A stretch of DNA of 64,000 nt from Moringa oleifera (lineage: Eukaryota > Streptophyta > Magnoliopsida > Brassicales > Moringaceae). The stretch is from NCBI GenBank assembly GCA_021397835.1, contig JAJFZO010000781.1, positions 113,040 to 177,039 of the forward strand. Reading direction: 5' to 3'. This document shows positions 1-12,420 of this stretch, in pieces. Below the pieces are notes generated by a model that worked only from the letters and a program-made list of their open reading frames with translations, made no database searches and was not told the DNA's origin. Both the position numbers and the translations under genes were made by a program. How positions within the stretch are numbered: the first letter of the stretch is position 1; every line of letters starts with the position of its first letter.

Positions 1-2035
1 GTTAGGCTCAATCATTTTTACACCCAATAATGTATTTAGTTAATGCATACTACATCTAATCGTGTATTGGATCTAATTAAATTTTATGTCAATTTATTAA
101 TTAGTCTCATTTTGGCTCTTAAGACCAATTATAGATCAAGTGAAATTATTTTTTAGGCCTAATTATATAATTAAGTCTAATTTTTTGTTAGGGGTCAATT
201 TAATCTTAACCCTAATTATTTGTTAGTCTTTTTTCATTTGTACATTTACTTATAAATCTATTAGGCCTAATTATATATAAAATCTTGTTTTTTTATTAGG
301 CTCAATTAAATTTTTTGTCCAATTAATTTTTGATCACAATTATATTTTACATACAATTAACTATGAGGGGCAATTAATTATTCAACTTAGTTGCGTCACT
401 AATTTTTAGGATAGATGACAAATCAAACTCACTTATATCTCAGCCCCAATTAATTAGTAGACTTAAATAAATTTTAAGCGTAATCATTTATTAAGTCCAA
501 TTATATATTAAACCCCTTTTATTATTAAGCCAAATTAATAGTTAGTCCAAATTAACTCTTAGAAAAAATTAAATCTTGGTCCTAATTTAATAATTAATTA
601 TTAGATCTAATTATTTTTAGGTCCAACTAATTATCAGATTCAATTACCCTTAGATCTAATACTTTATTCAACCCAACTATGTATTGTACTAATTGTTTAT
701 TGAACTTAACTATCTATTAAACTCAATTTTTTGTTAAAGTCAAAATATTTTTATTAAAGGCTCAGTTAATCATTTGACCGAACAAATTACTAGGCTCAAT
801 TATTCATTAGGCCCATTAATATCTTAAGCCTAATATTTTATGAATCTCAATGAAATCTTTGGATCAATTAATTATTTTTACTATAAATTATTTGGTCTAA
901 TTAATTGTTAGACTCAATTATGTCAAGCTCAATTATTTTTATGGTTCAATTAATATACAATAGACTAAATTTCTTCTAAGATTAATTTATTTGTCAGTTT
1001 CACGTCCAATAGACTTAGTTATTTCTTAGACATTATATATTGTTAGATCGAAATATCTATTGGACCCAATAATACTTTAAGTTTAATTAAAATTTGAGTC
1101 TAATTATACCTTAGGCTTAATTCTTTTTCTAGGTTCAATTATTTTTGGGGCCCATGCATGCTAGGTCCAATTAATTATTATCTTTATTATTTTTAAATTC
1201 AATTAATTATCGGATCCAACTATATTTTCGATCTAATTTTATATTAAGCTCATTTAATTCTTAGTTTTGATTATATATTAATTATTGGATGCAATTAATT
1301 CTTAGGTACAATTAAATTTTAACCTCAATTAAGTCTTTGACTCAATTAATAATTAGATTAAATTAAATTTTAGGCTCAATTACAACTTATACATACTTAA
1401 TTGTAGAGCCTATTTTGTTCTTAGGGCTAATTATATGTTTAGGATCAATTAATTATTAAGTTTGATTAATGAAGTCCAATTATGTATAAGGCATAATTAT
1501 ATATTAAGTTCAGTTATCATTTTAGGTCTAACTATATCTAGGTTGAATTCATTCTTTAGCCCAATTAATTATTGGACCTAATTATGATTTAGATATAATC
1601 ATTTATCTGACTTATTTCAATTTTAGGATCAATTATGTATTAAATTATATTATTTATGAAGCCCAATTCATTTTTAAGCAGATCATGTACGTTAAGTCCA
1701 ATTATATCTTAGACTCAAATAATTATTGAGTCTAATTATATCTTAAGCCTAATCATATTTTAGAGTAAATCATTCGTTAAGGTTATTCTTTTCTTGGGCT
1801 TGTTAGTTATTAAAAAATATATATATGTATATATTAGGCCTGATAATCTCATGAATTCTTAGGTACGTTTATATTCTTAGCATATTTAATTATTAGTATT
1901 AGTTAATTGGTATGCCAAATAAAATTTTAGGTCCAATAATCATGAAGTTTCAAGTATATTTTAGGCCCAATTAAGTGTTAGGTCCACTTTTTTCGTAGGC
2001 CTAATAATTTCCTATTTCATGCATGATATGCATAA
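1..2035 (+). repeat. 17-bp minisatellite array, forward orientation
   Basis: Diverged tandem copies of a 17-bp unit close to TTARGYYCAATTAWWTA (for example TTAGGCCCAATTAATTA). The period can be counted directly from successive AGGYYCAATTA cores, which recur every 17 bp, with occasional units of 16-20 bp. Most differences between units are C/T or A/G. A variant unit containing CATGCATG occurs near 1,151. No open reading frame of note is present. Positions 1-1,680 align along their length with 43,680-45,225, so the block is one member of a segmental duplication and probably continues left of the window. Confidence 0.9.
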
Positions 2036-2039
2036 CTAA

Positions 2040-2620
2040 TTCATATTACGACCCTTAAACTTAGTACCAAATCCTAAACCCCTGATCCCTATGCAGTAAC
2101 CACTTAACCTTACCCTTTATGCCCTAAACCCCTAACTCTTGTCTTAATTTTAACCTCTAAACCCTAAAATCAAAAACTTAAACCCCAAAGGCAATTTACC
2201 CTAACTTCTTACCCCTAAACATTAAACCTTAAAATTTTAAACCCTAAACCTTAACCCCTAAATTCTAAAATCAAAACTTAAACTCCAAAGATAATTTAGC
2301 CTATACCTCTTAACCTTAAACTGTAACTCCTAAACGTTAAAACCCTTAACCGCTAGATCCTCAACACTTAGCTGTAAACCCTAAATGTTGAAACCAAAAC
2401 TTGAACCCTGAAGCAAAACTCCTAAATCCTAGACCCAAACCTTAACCATGAACCCAAACCCTAATCAATAAACACTAAACACTAAATCTTAAACCCTAAC
2501 CCCAAACTCCAACTACTTCACCATAACCCTTGAATCCTAAATAAAAAACATTAAACTTTAACCCTTAACCTGTAAACTCTAAACCCTAACACTTAAATGC
2601 TAATCTCCAAACTGGTTATA
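2040..2620 (-). repeat. Degenerate telomere-like repeats, CCCTAAA sense
   Basis: A C-rich strand with many close variants of AAACCCTAA (such as accctaaac, cccctaaac, taaacccta) at irregular 6-9 bp spacing. It stands out sharply from the CAATTA-type repeat on both sides. Plant telomeres are usually (TTTAGGG)n, so this reads as a decayed interstitial telomeric repeat on the minus strand. Few perfect heptamers remain, suggesting great age or origin from a variant subtelomeric array. It is joined head to head with the opposite-sense block that follows. Confidence 0.85.
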
Positions 2621-3310
2621 ATATAAGATTTAGGGTTATAGTTTAGATTTATGGATTAATGATTCGAGGATGAGGTTTATGGTTTAGAGTTTAGCGATTA
2701 AGGTTAGTGTTTAGGGTTTTGAGTTTAGTGGTTAGGTTTAGAGGTTAATGGTCAGGGTTTATGGGTGGGGGTTAAACCAGTTAAGGGGTTAGAGTTTAGG
2801 GGTTAACATTTATGGTTTATGGGTTAGGGGTTTAGGGTTAACATTCGGATTTAGTGTTTAAGTGATCGAGTTTAGGGATAAGAATTTAAGGTTTAGGGTT
2901 TAACGTTTTGATTTTAAATTTAAGGTTGAAGGTTTAGTAGTGCTTAGAGTTTAAATTTTATGCGTTAAGGTTTAACGTTAGGGTTTAATGTTTTGCGTTG
3001 AGGGTGGAGGAGTTAAGGCTAGGCGTACAATTTAGAGGCTTCAGTTTAGGGTTTGTGGGTTAAGGCTTAGGATTTAAAGGTTTAAGCTTGAGGGTTTAGG
3101 GGTTAGACATGGGGTTTAAAGGTTAAAGTTTATGATTTAGTGTTTAGGGGGTTAAGGTTTTTGATTTAAAGTTTAAGGTAGGATTTAAGGTTTAGTAGTT
3201 AGAGTTTAGTTTATGATTTATTAGTTATTCTTTATGTTTTATAGATTAGAGTTTAGGGCTTAGGGACTTGGGATTAGTATTTAAGGTTTAAGGGTCTAGG
3301 GAGTTTTGGC
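2621..3310 (+). repeat. Degenerate telomere-like repeats, TTTAGGG sense
   Basis: The strand bias flips at about 2,620. From here the sequence is G-rich, with many variants of TTTAGGG and GGTTTAG (gggtttagg, ggtttaggg, gtttagggtt) at irregular spacing. With the preceding block it forms a CCCTAAA-then-TTTAGGG inverted pair. It ends near 3,310, where the 17-bp array resumes in the same orientation as before the block. Similar but shorter TTTAGGG-like remnants occur at 4,700-4,790 and 60,900-60,990. Confidence 0.85.
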
Positions 3311-3868
3311 TAATAATTTTCTATTTAGGATTGCTGGGCTCATTTATATCTTAGGCTCAACTATGTATTAAGTCTATTTCATTCTTAGATCCAATTATTT
3401 ATTGTGATCAATTATATATTAAGGTTAATTTTTTCTTAGATCTAGTTAAATCCAAGCATAATTATATATTAAGTCAATTTATATATTAGGCCCAATTAAA
3501 TCTTGGATCTAACTAATTCTTGATCATAATTAAATTTTGGGCCTAATTTATTGTTAACTTCTTTAATAGTTAAGTTCATATTATATATGAAGCCCAATTA
3601 TTTTCTTGGTTCAATTAATTCTTATGCCCATTAGTACACGAGAGGCTCAATTTGTTTTAGGATTGATTTATTTCTCAGTTTCGTATATGATAGAGTTAAT
3701 TATTTCTTAGACGCTATTATTTATTATGAGATCAAAATATCTATTGGACTATATAGTCCAATTGTATTTTTAAGTTTAATTAAAATTTGGTTTCAATTGT
3801 AACTTAGGTTCAATTATTTGTTGGGTCCATGCATGCTAGGTTCATTTAATTATTGATCCAATTAATTA
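3311..3868 (+). repeat. 17-bp minisatellite array, forward
   Basis: The array resumes with the same 17-bp unit and orientation as at 1-2,035. Part of it (about 3,590-3,850) resembles 1,000-1,170, including a run containing the atgcatgctagg variant unit, so the telomere-like block appears inserted into or flanked by duplicated array. No coding sequence is seen. Confidence 0.85.
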
Positions 3869-3950
3869 TCAGAAGCCTCTACAAAAGAGAGAATCATAAA
3901 GAAGAAGAATCCTAAGGAAAAAGAGAAACAAAAGCAATCTCCACCAATCT
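3869..3950 (-). pseudogene. Short gene scrap, truncated copy of the 60.1-kb fragment
   Basis: A non-repetitive, purine-rich stretch (cctctacaaaagagagaatc, then gaagaagaatcc and gaaacaaaagcaatctcc) matches 60,088-60,172. On the minus strand it reads as a pyrimidine-rich tract ending in TTTGTAG then AGGCTTC, like a plant 3' splice site with the first bases of an exon. The rest of the exon seen in the 60-kb copy is missing here. No function can be inferred from so short a piece. Confidence 0.55.
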
Positions 3951-4640
3951 AATTACATTTTAGACTTAATTATATATTAAGCTCATTTAGTTCTCATTCG
4001 CAATTGTATATTAAGCTTAATTATTTATTACGATAAATTATATATTAAACTTAATTTTGTATTGTACGCAATTAATTCTTAAATAACAATCAATTATATC
4101 TTAGACACTTAAGTATTCATCCCAATTAACTATTAGAAAAATTAATTTTATATTCAATTACATCTTACACCTAATTAGTTATACAACCCTTTCATTCCTT
4201 GGTCCAATAATATATTGAGCTCAACTATTTGTTAAGCTCTATTAATTGTTAAGCTTGATTAATTAAGTTTAATTATTTGTAAGGCACAATTATATATTAA
4301 GTACAATTATTCCAAGCTGAATTTGTTCTTTGGGCTCATGCATGCTCAAATAGTTGTCAAGCGCAATTATACCTCAAGGCCAAATAATTACTGGATCCAA
4401 CTATATTTTAGGTATAATTATTTATTTGACCTATTTCATTCTTAGATTCAATTATATATTAAACAATATTGTTTGTTAAGAGCAATTAAATATTGTGCTG
4501 AATTCATTTCTAGGTGGATCATCTATTGTATCGTAGGCTCAAATAATTATTGGTTCCATTCATACTTTAGATCCAATTAAATTTTATGATAAATTATTTG
4601 TTAAGGCTATTTCTTCCTTAGGCTCATTATATATTAAGAT
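3951..4640 (+). repeat. 17-bp minisatellite array, forward
   Basis: Same unit and orientation as the preceding array. It is the central part of the direct duplication shared with 60,172-60,840. It contains the atgcatgctc variant unit near 4,327 and no coding potential. Confidence 0.85.
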
Positions 4641-4795
4641 CAAAAAAAAAAATTTAGTAAAGTTATATTATTTCATTTTTAATACCGTTACTTTAAAATA
4701 TGGTATCAAGTTTGGGTTTAAGAGTCAAACTTTTTGATTTAGGGTTTTAATTGTTAGTATTTAGGCATTTGGTATTAGGGTGTAGCGGTTTTAGC
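4641..4795. other. Orientation-switch island with telomere-like remnant
   Basis: Here the array stops running forward (CAATTA sense) and restarts in reverse (TAATTG sense). The 150 bp between is not 17-mer. It begins with an A-run and ttacttta-type DNA, then becomes G/T-rich with tttgggtttaag, gatttagggtttta and ggtattagggtg, which resemble decayed TTTAGGG repeats. The copy at 60,840-61,000 has the same structure, so the switch is older than the duplication. Confidence 0.7.
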
Positions 4796-7415
4796 ATAAT
4801 TGAGCCCAAAATATAACCAGCCATATAATCAATATGATCTAAGATATGATTTGATCAAATAATTAATTAGGCTTAGCATGCATTAACTTGACAAATAATT
4901 TGACCTAGGAAAAAATTGGGGCTGAGATATAATTGGTTCTAAATTCTAATTACACTTAACATAATTGGACTCAATATATAACTTCACTTAATAATAAATT
5001 ATACTGCTTAAGATATAGTTTTGTATATCATGTACGGAATTGAGCCTAACTTGAACTGAAAATTAATTGGACCATAAAACTAATTGGGCCTAAAATGTAA
5101 TTGAACCAAATCATTAGTTTGGGAGTTTGAACCAAATCTCAAGTCTAACATTTAATTGAATCAAACCATTAGTTTTGCTAAATTATTAATTGGACTTAAT
5201 ATGTATTCGGGCCTAACAAAAACTTAGGCTTTTTATTATTAAACCTAAGAACAAAATAGATCTAACAAATAATTAAGTTTAATATATAATTGAGTCTAAC
5301 AACAAATTAAACCTAACAATACATTAGGTTTGACAATTGGTTGGGTTAAATAGTTAACCAAGCTTAGCATTTAATTTAATTTAATAAGAAATTACACTTA
5401 ATATATAATTAAGCTTAATAAATAATTAGGTTTAATATATAATTAGATTAAATAAAATATTAGACCTACTATAAAATTTAGCCTAACAATTAATTGAGTC
5501 TTTTATCTAAAAATTTGTTGAACTTATTAAGTAATATGGCCTAATAAAAAGTTGAGCTGCACATATAATTGGGTCTAACAAATATTTGAACTCAATAATT
5601 TACTTGGTCTAAGATATAATTGAGCTTGAGATGTAATGAAGTTTAAACAATTAATTAAACCAAACAATTAATGTTGCTAGCCTAATTTATTGAGTTCTAG
5701 ATTTAATTGTCACCAAGAATTAATTGGACACAAGATTTAGTAAAGTCAAATTAAAGATTGAGCTTACTATAAAATTAGGGGTCATAACTAGTTGGGCTTA
5801 ATTTATAAATAAGTCTAAAAACAAAATGAGATAAATAAATAATTGAGCCTAAAATATAATTGGATTTAAAATTTAATAGACTCTAAAATATAATTGGACG
5901 CAGCATGCTTAAACTTGATGCAAAATCAAACCTATTAATGAATTAAGCCTAAGATATGATAGTATTCAAATTATAATTGAATTTAAGATCTAATTAAGCA
6001 TAATAACTAATTGAGCTTAGCATTTATTAATCAGTCCTAAAAATTAATTTGATCTAATGAATCATTGAGTCCAATGTGTAATTAAGTTTAATAATTAATT
6101 TCACCTAACAGTTCATTAGATCTATCAATTCATTGGATTAAATAATTAATTATTTAGAATTTAATTATATTTAATAAAATGGGGCTTAATATATAATTTA
6201 ACTTAATAAATTAATTGGATCTAATACATAATTATACCTAATCAAATATTAGACTTAAGATGTAATTGAGCCTAATAATTCATTGAACCTAGCAAATAAT
6301 TTGACTTAACATTTAATTAAGTCTAGTAATTAATTGGGCTTAAGATTTAATTCAATATAAGAATCAATTAAGCTAGGTTAAAAGTTGTTATTTGCATATG
6401 ATTGAGTCCAATAAACAATTTGATCAAAAGGATATTAGATCTTAATAGTTAACTAGGTATATAATTGGACTTAAAGATGTAAATAAATCTAACAATGAAT
6501 AACCTAACAATTTGTTAAGCATAACAATTAATTGATCTTAATAATTAATTAAATTTAATATTTAACTATAATTAAAATTTAATTAGGCATAAGATTTAAT
6601 CAAATTTAATAAAAATTTAGATTTGATATGTACTTAGGTCTAATAAATAACTAGATAAATGACACTAATAAATAATTAATCTTAAAATATAATTGGGCTC
6701 CAAATTTAATTTAAGAGAAGATATAATGATGTAATGTGCATAAACCCTGTACATAATTTAACATAGGAATGCATTGAATCTAGGATATATAATTGAACCC
6801 AAACTACAATTGAACTTATGATATAATTAAGCGTAATAGTTAATTGCACCTAACAATTATTAATTAGGCCTCAAAATTAATTAGATTTAATATTTAATCA
6901 AATTGAATAAGATTAATAATTAATTGAACTTTGTAATTCATTAAGCTTAACATTTGATGAGGTCTAATAAAAAAAAAAGGTTTATTGTAAAATTTGATAT
7001 AATAAATAATTAGTCTTAATAATTAGGCCTAAAGCCTAAATTGGGCTAATAAATGTGGGCTTGAGAATTAGGCCTAAGATTGGGGTTAACAATTAATTGG
7101 GCCTAAAAATAAATGTGCCTAAGACATAGTTAGGACTAAATATTTAATTTAGCTTAATATATAATTGATTCTATTAAATAATCGAATTTAATATATTATT
7201 GGGCCTAAGAATGAAATAGACTTAATATATAATTGATCTTAAATATGATTAAACTCAACAATTTATTAGATTTAGGATATAATTGCACCGAGTAATTAAT
7301 TGGAGCTAGCATGCATAAACCCAACAAATAGTTAGGCTTAAGAACAAATTCTGCTTAAGATACAATTTAATTGGACCCAAACTATAATTAGACTTAGATA
7401 TAATAAATATTATCT
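4796..7415 (-). repeat. 17-bp minisatellite array, reverse orientation
   Basis: Units read as the reverse complement of the consensus (TAATTGGGCCTAA type cores, 17-bp spacing). A CATGC-containing variant unit occurs near 5,903 and 7,310. The stretch at 7,300-7,420 closely resembles 31,500-31,600 in the other reverse block. No coding sequence is seen. The orientation reverts near 7,420 without an obvious island. Confidence 0.88.
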
Positions 7416-7419
7416 CTAA

Positions 7420-10400
7420 TTAATGATTAGGCCTAGTTATATATTGGGCTAATGTACATTAGGTTTAATTATGTATCAGCCAAATTTTTTATTAAACCTA
7501 ATTATATTGTATATTATAATTTTTTTAGTTATAATTAGATCTCAAGCCCAATTAATTTTAAGTTCAATTATATCTTAGGTCATATTATTTGTTAAGCCTA
7601 ATTATACATCAAATTATTTTTTGATCTTATGCACATTAGCTTCATTAATTAATAAACCTAATTACATCTTTGGCTCGATTATTTCTTAAGCCTAATTATA
7701 CATTAAACTTAATGTTTTATAAGGCTCAGCTAATTTTAAGGCTTAATTATATCTTAATTATTAGGGCCAATTAATTGTTAGATTCAATCAAATCTTATGC
7801 CTAATTATCTATTCTGCCACTTTAGTTCTTATGTCCAATTATATATTAAGGCCAATTATTTATTAGGTCAAATAATATATTAAACACAATTTATACTATA
7901 TCCACTCAAATTTTAGGGCTAATTGCCTTAATGAATTGCTAGGTCTAGTTAATTGTTAATATCAATTATATGTTTAGCTTAATTAAATTTTAAGTTTACT
8001 TAATAAATGTTAAATCCAAGTAGTTGTTAGGCTTAATTAATCTTTATGTCCAATTGTATCTTATATACAATTATAATTTAGGTCTAATTAATTGTTAATA
8101 TCAATTTTATACTAATTTTGAGTCAAATTAATAAACGTTAAACCCAATTACATGTTAAGCTCAATTAAGTGTTTTTTCCAATTATCATTTTAGTCCAATT
8201 AGATCTTAACCTTAATTCATTTCTAGGCCCAATTGTTTAGTGGATTTATGCACTTTATGGCCAATAATATGCCTTACTCACAATTAATTTTTATTTACAA
8301 TTAAATCTTAAGGCTAATTATTAATTTATTGTTAGGCCTAATTAACTGTTAGTTCTTTAATTGTTAGGTTTAATTACTTGTTGAATAATATGTTAGATTC
8401 AATTAGTTATTGGGCTCAAATATATTTTAAGCCCAATCATATATGAAGTCAAACTTTTTATTAGGTTGAATTAGATATTAGGCTCAACTAATTTTTAGGC
8501 CGAATTAAGTTTTAGACCTAATTGATTATTAGAGATTAATTGTTAAGCCATTATTATTTGCTAAGTCTAATTAATTATTGGGCTCAATTATGTCTTAACT
8601 TTAATATTTTATTCAAAATAATCATATGTTAAGATTAATTATTTATTAAGCTCAATTATATATTAAGCATAATTTTTTATTAAACCCAATTAAATTTAAG
8701 GTCCAATTGACGGATTAGTTCAATAAATTATTAGGCTCAATTACATATTTGGCTCAATAATATATTAGGCTCGTTACAATCATATTAACAATTATATATT
8801 AAGTTCAATTTTGAACTAGACCCAATTAAATCTTAGGTCCATTACATGGCACAATGAATTATTTGGTCAAATTAATTTCTAGAATCAATTATATATTAGG
8901 CCCAATTAATTTTTATGTGCCGTTAATATATATTAGTCTCAATTTGTTTATAATTTGAACTCAATTACATTTGATATCTAATTTGTTCATAGGTTCAAAT
9001 ATTTACTGAGCTTATACATGTTAGCCCAATTATATCTTAATTCATTTAATTATTGGGTTCATTTATATCTGAAGCTCAATTATATAATTAAGTTCATTTC
9101 ATTTTTAGGGTTCAATTTTTTTTATTAGATTTACTTAAATTTATATTGTTATTTGACTTCTTTTATGTTAAGTTCAATTATATAAATGATGTAATTTTAT
9201 ATGAAATCAAATTTTTATTAAGTTCAATTCATAATTTGGGCTTAATAGGGCTAATGACTTGGACCGAATTAATTGTTAATTATATATTAAACCAAATTTT
9301 TTTATTAAAGTCAAAATATTTTTATCACAAGCTCATTAATTATGTAACCAAATGAACTACTAGACACAATAAATTATTAGTTAGTTTCAATTAGATGTTA
9401 TGCTCAATTATTTATTAGGCTCATTCATTCTTAGGCCCACTTATCTCTTAAGCTCAATTGTTTGTTAGCCACAATTAAATCTTCGGATCAATCAAATTAA
9501 GCGCAATTTTTTGTAACGCCCAATTAAATTTTAGGCCCAACTAGTTTTCATACACAATTAAATCTTAGGTCAAATTAATTGTTAGGTCTAATTAATTATT
9601 AGATTCAATTAAACGTATATTTATTAGGTCAAATTATATATTGTCTTAATTTTTTATTAGACCTAATCAAATCATAAATCAAATGAATTATCAAGTCCAA
9701 TGATTTTCTAGGTCCAATTAACAGTTAACCTCAATTGCATATTCAATCTAATTAAATATTAAATCTGATTAATTTTATGCCCAATTTCTAAAATTAGGCA
9801 CAATTAGTTATTTGGCCCAATTAACTATTATGTTTAATTATATCTTAAGCTCAATTATAATTTTGATACAATTATATCTTAGGCTTAATCATTTTTAGAT
9901 CCAATAATGTATCTAGTTCATGCATGTTACATCTAATCGTTTATTAGATCTAATTAAATTTTATGCCAATTTATTAATTAGTCTCATTTTGGCTCTTAGG
10001 GCTAATTATAGATTAAGTAAAATTATTTCTTATTCCTATTTGTATATTAAATCTAATTTTTTGTTAGGGATAAATCCAATCTTAACCATAATTATATTTT
10101 AGCCCTAATTATTTGTTAGTCTTCTTTCATCCATACATTTACTTATAAATCTATTAGGCCTAATTATATATAAAATCTTTTTTTATTACGCTCAATTAAA
10201 TCTTTTGTCCAATTAAATCACAATTAAATTTTGCATCCAATTAACTATGAGGCGCAATTAATTGTTCCACCTAATTATGTCACTAATTTTTAGGATAGAT
10301 AACATATCAAACTCACTTGTATCTTAGCCCCAATTAATTAGTTCGCTTGAATAAGTTTTAGGTTTAAATATTTATTAAGTCCAATTATATATTAAACCCT

Positions 10401-10741
10401 TTTATATTGAGCCAAATTAATAGTTAGGCCAAACTAACTCTTAGACAACTTTAAATCTTAGTGCTAATAAATTATTAAACATAATTAATTATTAAGTTTA
10501 ATTATTTTTATGGTCATTTAACTATTGGGTTCAATTACACCTTAGATCCAATATTTTACTCAACCAAAATACATATTGCGCTAATTGTGTATTGAGCTTA
10601 ATTATCTATAAAACTCAATTTTTTGTTAAAGCAAAAATATTTTTATTAAAGGCTCAGTTAATTATTGACTGAATGAATTACTAGGCACAATGAATTATTA
10701 GTTCTAATTAGAACTTATGCTCAATTATTTATGAGGCCCAT
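7420..10741 (+). repeat. 17-bp minisatellite array, forward
   Basis: Forward-sense array of 3.3 kb. It is a patchwork of duplicated segments: 7,445-9,240 matches 39,036-40,860, and 9,515-10,740 matches both 43,315-44,300 and 48,660-49,820. Short open frames inside it (for example 9,146-9,355 and 9,920-10,102) consist of translated repeat units and are not genes. Confidence 0.88.
7445..9240 (+). repeat. Segmental duplication, partner at about 39,036-40,860
   Basis: Collinear direct match starting at a shared unusual motif (gggctaatgtacattagg) and running about 1.8 kb through shared rare units, including the ccgttaatatatattagtct / ccattaatataaatcaatct pair at 8,920 and 40,525. The left junctions differ: here the partner DNA is preceded by a reverse array, at 39 kb by the end of the inverted island A. 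A third partial copy is seen at about 61,570-62,010. Confidence 0.8.
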
Positions 10742-11419
10742 TCTACACATAAAATATCTATTTAATCTAAGTTGACATACTTTTATTTTTTATATAGAAA
10801 CAATTCAAATTAGTGATTGTGTACAATAGATTTTAATTTTAAATTTGTAATAAAGATGAAAAAATATACAATAAAAAAGTCAAATTTTTTTACTATTGAA
10901 AATATATATATTTAAAATTTTTATATTAAAGTTTTTTAAAAATCATGGAAAATAAATTTACTACCAAAAAAATTTTAAATTTTTTTTCATGGTAACTTGA
11001 ATATTTATTTACATTTTCTACAAATTTTAAGACATATTTCGCTGTACAATATCTTTCGTTTGAATAATTTATTTTAAAAAATTAAAGATAATATTTAATT
11101 TAGACTAAATTAAAAAGTTTATATGTAAAATTGATAAAAACTTGATTAAAAATACTCAAATAGTACTATTTAATAAGTTTAAATATTTTAATATTATTGT
11201 AATGTATGATAAAATATAAAAAAATATATAAATAATGTTAGTCTGAATGATAAATAAATTTTTACAATTTACCAAACAAATTTTGATGAAATAGTTTGTA
11301 AAATAAATTTAGCATATCTATTTTTTATATTATAAAAATAAAACAATATCTCCCAATCAAATTAAGCTTCTATCTCATTCAAGTTAAAAAATAAAAAGAA
11401 ATGGGATAAATCACCTAAG
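10742..11419 (+). mobile_element. Fold-back MITE-like element, family B copy 1
   Basis: A non-17-mer, extremely A+T-rich island. Its left part (acacataaaatatctatttaatc ... caattcaaattagtg) is imperfectly complementary to its right part (tttgaataatttatttta ... tagactaaattaaaaag ... aaaacttgattaaaa), so the strand can fold into a long hairpin. The core has ggtaacttgaatatttat. Such architecture, no coding capacity and several copies suit a non-autonomous fold-back or MITE element. The left end is truncated relative to the copies at 50.1 and 18.9 kb. No transposase is present, so superfamily is unknown. Confidence 0.65.
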
Positions 11420-11474
11420 TTTCCAAATGCTCAAACATCATGCTACAAAGTTAATGCTTATTTATTAAACATGG
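11420..11474 (+). repeat. Boundary motif J, copy 1
   Basis: Roughly 55-bp conserved boundary sequence containing catgctacaaagttaatgct and tttattaaacatggt. After it a forward 17-mer array always begins with the same first units (ctatgtgaagcctaattttt). It is shared by islands of both types A and B. Here it follows a family-B element. Confidence 0.75.
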
Positions 11475-12204
11475 TCTAATTCTATGTGAAGCCTAATTTT
11501 TATTAAGTCCAATCAAATCTTATGCTCAATTGGTTATTAATTAATCCCAATAAAATTGCTAGATCAAATGAATTGTTAAGTACAATTGATTGTTAGGCTT
11601 AATTATATATTGGGCCCAATTATATTTTAAATTGAATTAAAATTTGAGTCCAATTATACCTTAGGCTTAATTTGTTCCCGATTATTTTTTGAGCCCATGC
11701 ATGCTAGGTCCAATTAATTATTAGCTCTATTATTTTTAAATTCAATTAATTATTAGATCTAATTATATTTGATCTAATTTTATATTAAGCTCATTTAATT
11801 CTTAGTCTTAATTATATATTAAGCTTAATTATTTATTAGGATCAATTATATAATAAACTTGATTTTTAATTGGACTCAATTAATTCTTGGTTATAATTAA
11901 ATCTTAAGTTTAAGAAAGTTTATCTCAATTAATAATTAGGTTAAATTAATTTTTAGGCTCAATTACATCTTACACATACTTAATTGTAGAGCCTATTTTG
12001 TTCTTACGGCTAATTATATGTTAGGCCCAATTAATTATTAGGCTTAATTAATGAAGTCTAATTATTTGTAAGGCATAATTATATAGTAAGTTCAATTATC
12101 ATTTTAGGTCTAATTGTATCTAGGTTGAATTCATTCTTCAGCCCAATTTATTATTAAATGCAGTTATATCTCAAGGTTAGTTAATTATTGGATCTAATTA
12201 TTTA
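11475..12204 (+). repeat. 17-bp minisatellite array, forward
   Basis: Forward array between boundary J and island A. It is collinear with 51,309-52,085 and, in its first part, with 20,093-20,420. It carries the cccatgcatgctaggtcc variant unit near 11,693. No coding sequence. Confidence 0.85.
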
Positions 12205-12213
12205 TTTGACTAG

Positions 12214-12420
12214 TCACTCATAGATTTTAACTTGGATCTTCAGGTGAAATCCAACTCATTTCGTACGTGAGCCCATACTTTTTACAACGTTTTGCTGAAG
12301 CTCTGCCAGTATAGCTTGGCAGCTATGTGCCATGCTCTGATTTTCGAACAATCTAGTTAGAGATCTTCCCTTGGTTTTTTGTTTCTTCTTGTTTTGATTT
12401 GATTTGCTTTCTCTAGAAAG
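12214..12420 (-). pseudogene. Exon-like fragment of an unidentified plant gene, copy 1
   Basis: Less A+T-rich than its surroundings. On the minus strand a 60-bp polypyrimidine tract ending in TTCTCTTTCTAG (plus 12,413-12,480) looks like a 3' splice site. Beyond it one frame is open for about 50 codons: a lysine-rich start, then residues reading LTRLFENQSMAHSCQAILAE, then LQQN and KSMGSRTK, with a stop at 12,256-12,258 and a further short stretch (GFHLKIQVKI). The copy at 52.09-52.29 kb keeps NQS, ILAEL, SMGS and LKIQV in the corresponding frame. I do not recognise the protein. It may belong to the same captured gene as the fragment at 12,852-13,418, which lies on the same strand upstream. Confidence 0.5.

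Larger units (their letters stand above)
3865..4985 (+). repeat. Segmental duplication, partner at about 60,085-61,170
   Basis: Collinear match in direct orientation over about 1.1 kb. It includes the gene scrap, a stretch of forward array with shared unusual units (gctcatgcatgctcaaatag near 4,327 and 60,544), the orientation-switch island and the first reverse-oriented units. Unit-by-unit sharing of rare variants makes chance similarity unlikely. Scattered substitutions and small indels separate the two. Confidence 0.85.

Noticed and set aside
9146..9355. 69-codon open frame on the plus strand
   Set aside because: It lies wholly in 17-bp array and translates repeat units; it is not conserved in the homologous segments at 40.7 and 46.7 kb.
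9920..10102. 60-codon open frame on the plus strand
   Set aside because: Inside the array; the homologous segments at 30, 43,690 and 49,025 do not keep it open. Chance in A+T-rich repeat.
12275..12330. Minus-strand tggcagagctt resembling a plant retrotransposon primer-binding site (tggtatcagagc)
   Set aside because: Three bases are missing from the motif, no LTR pair or polypurine tract is seen, and the stretch is better explained as part of a conserved reading frame.
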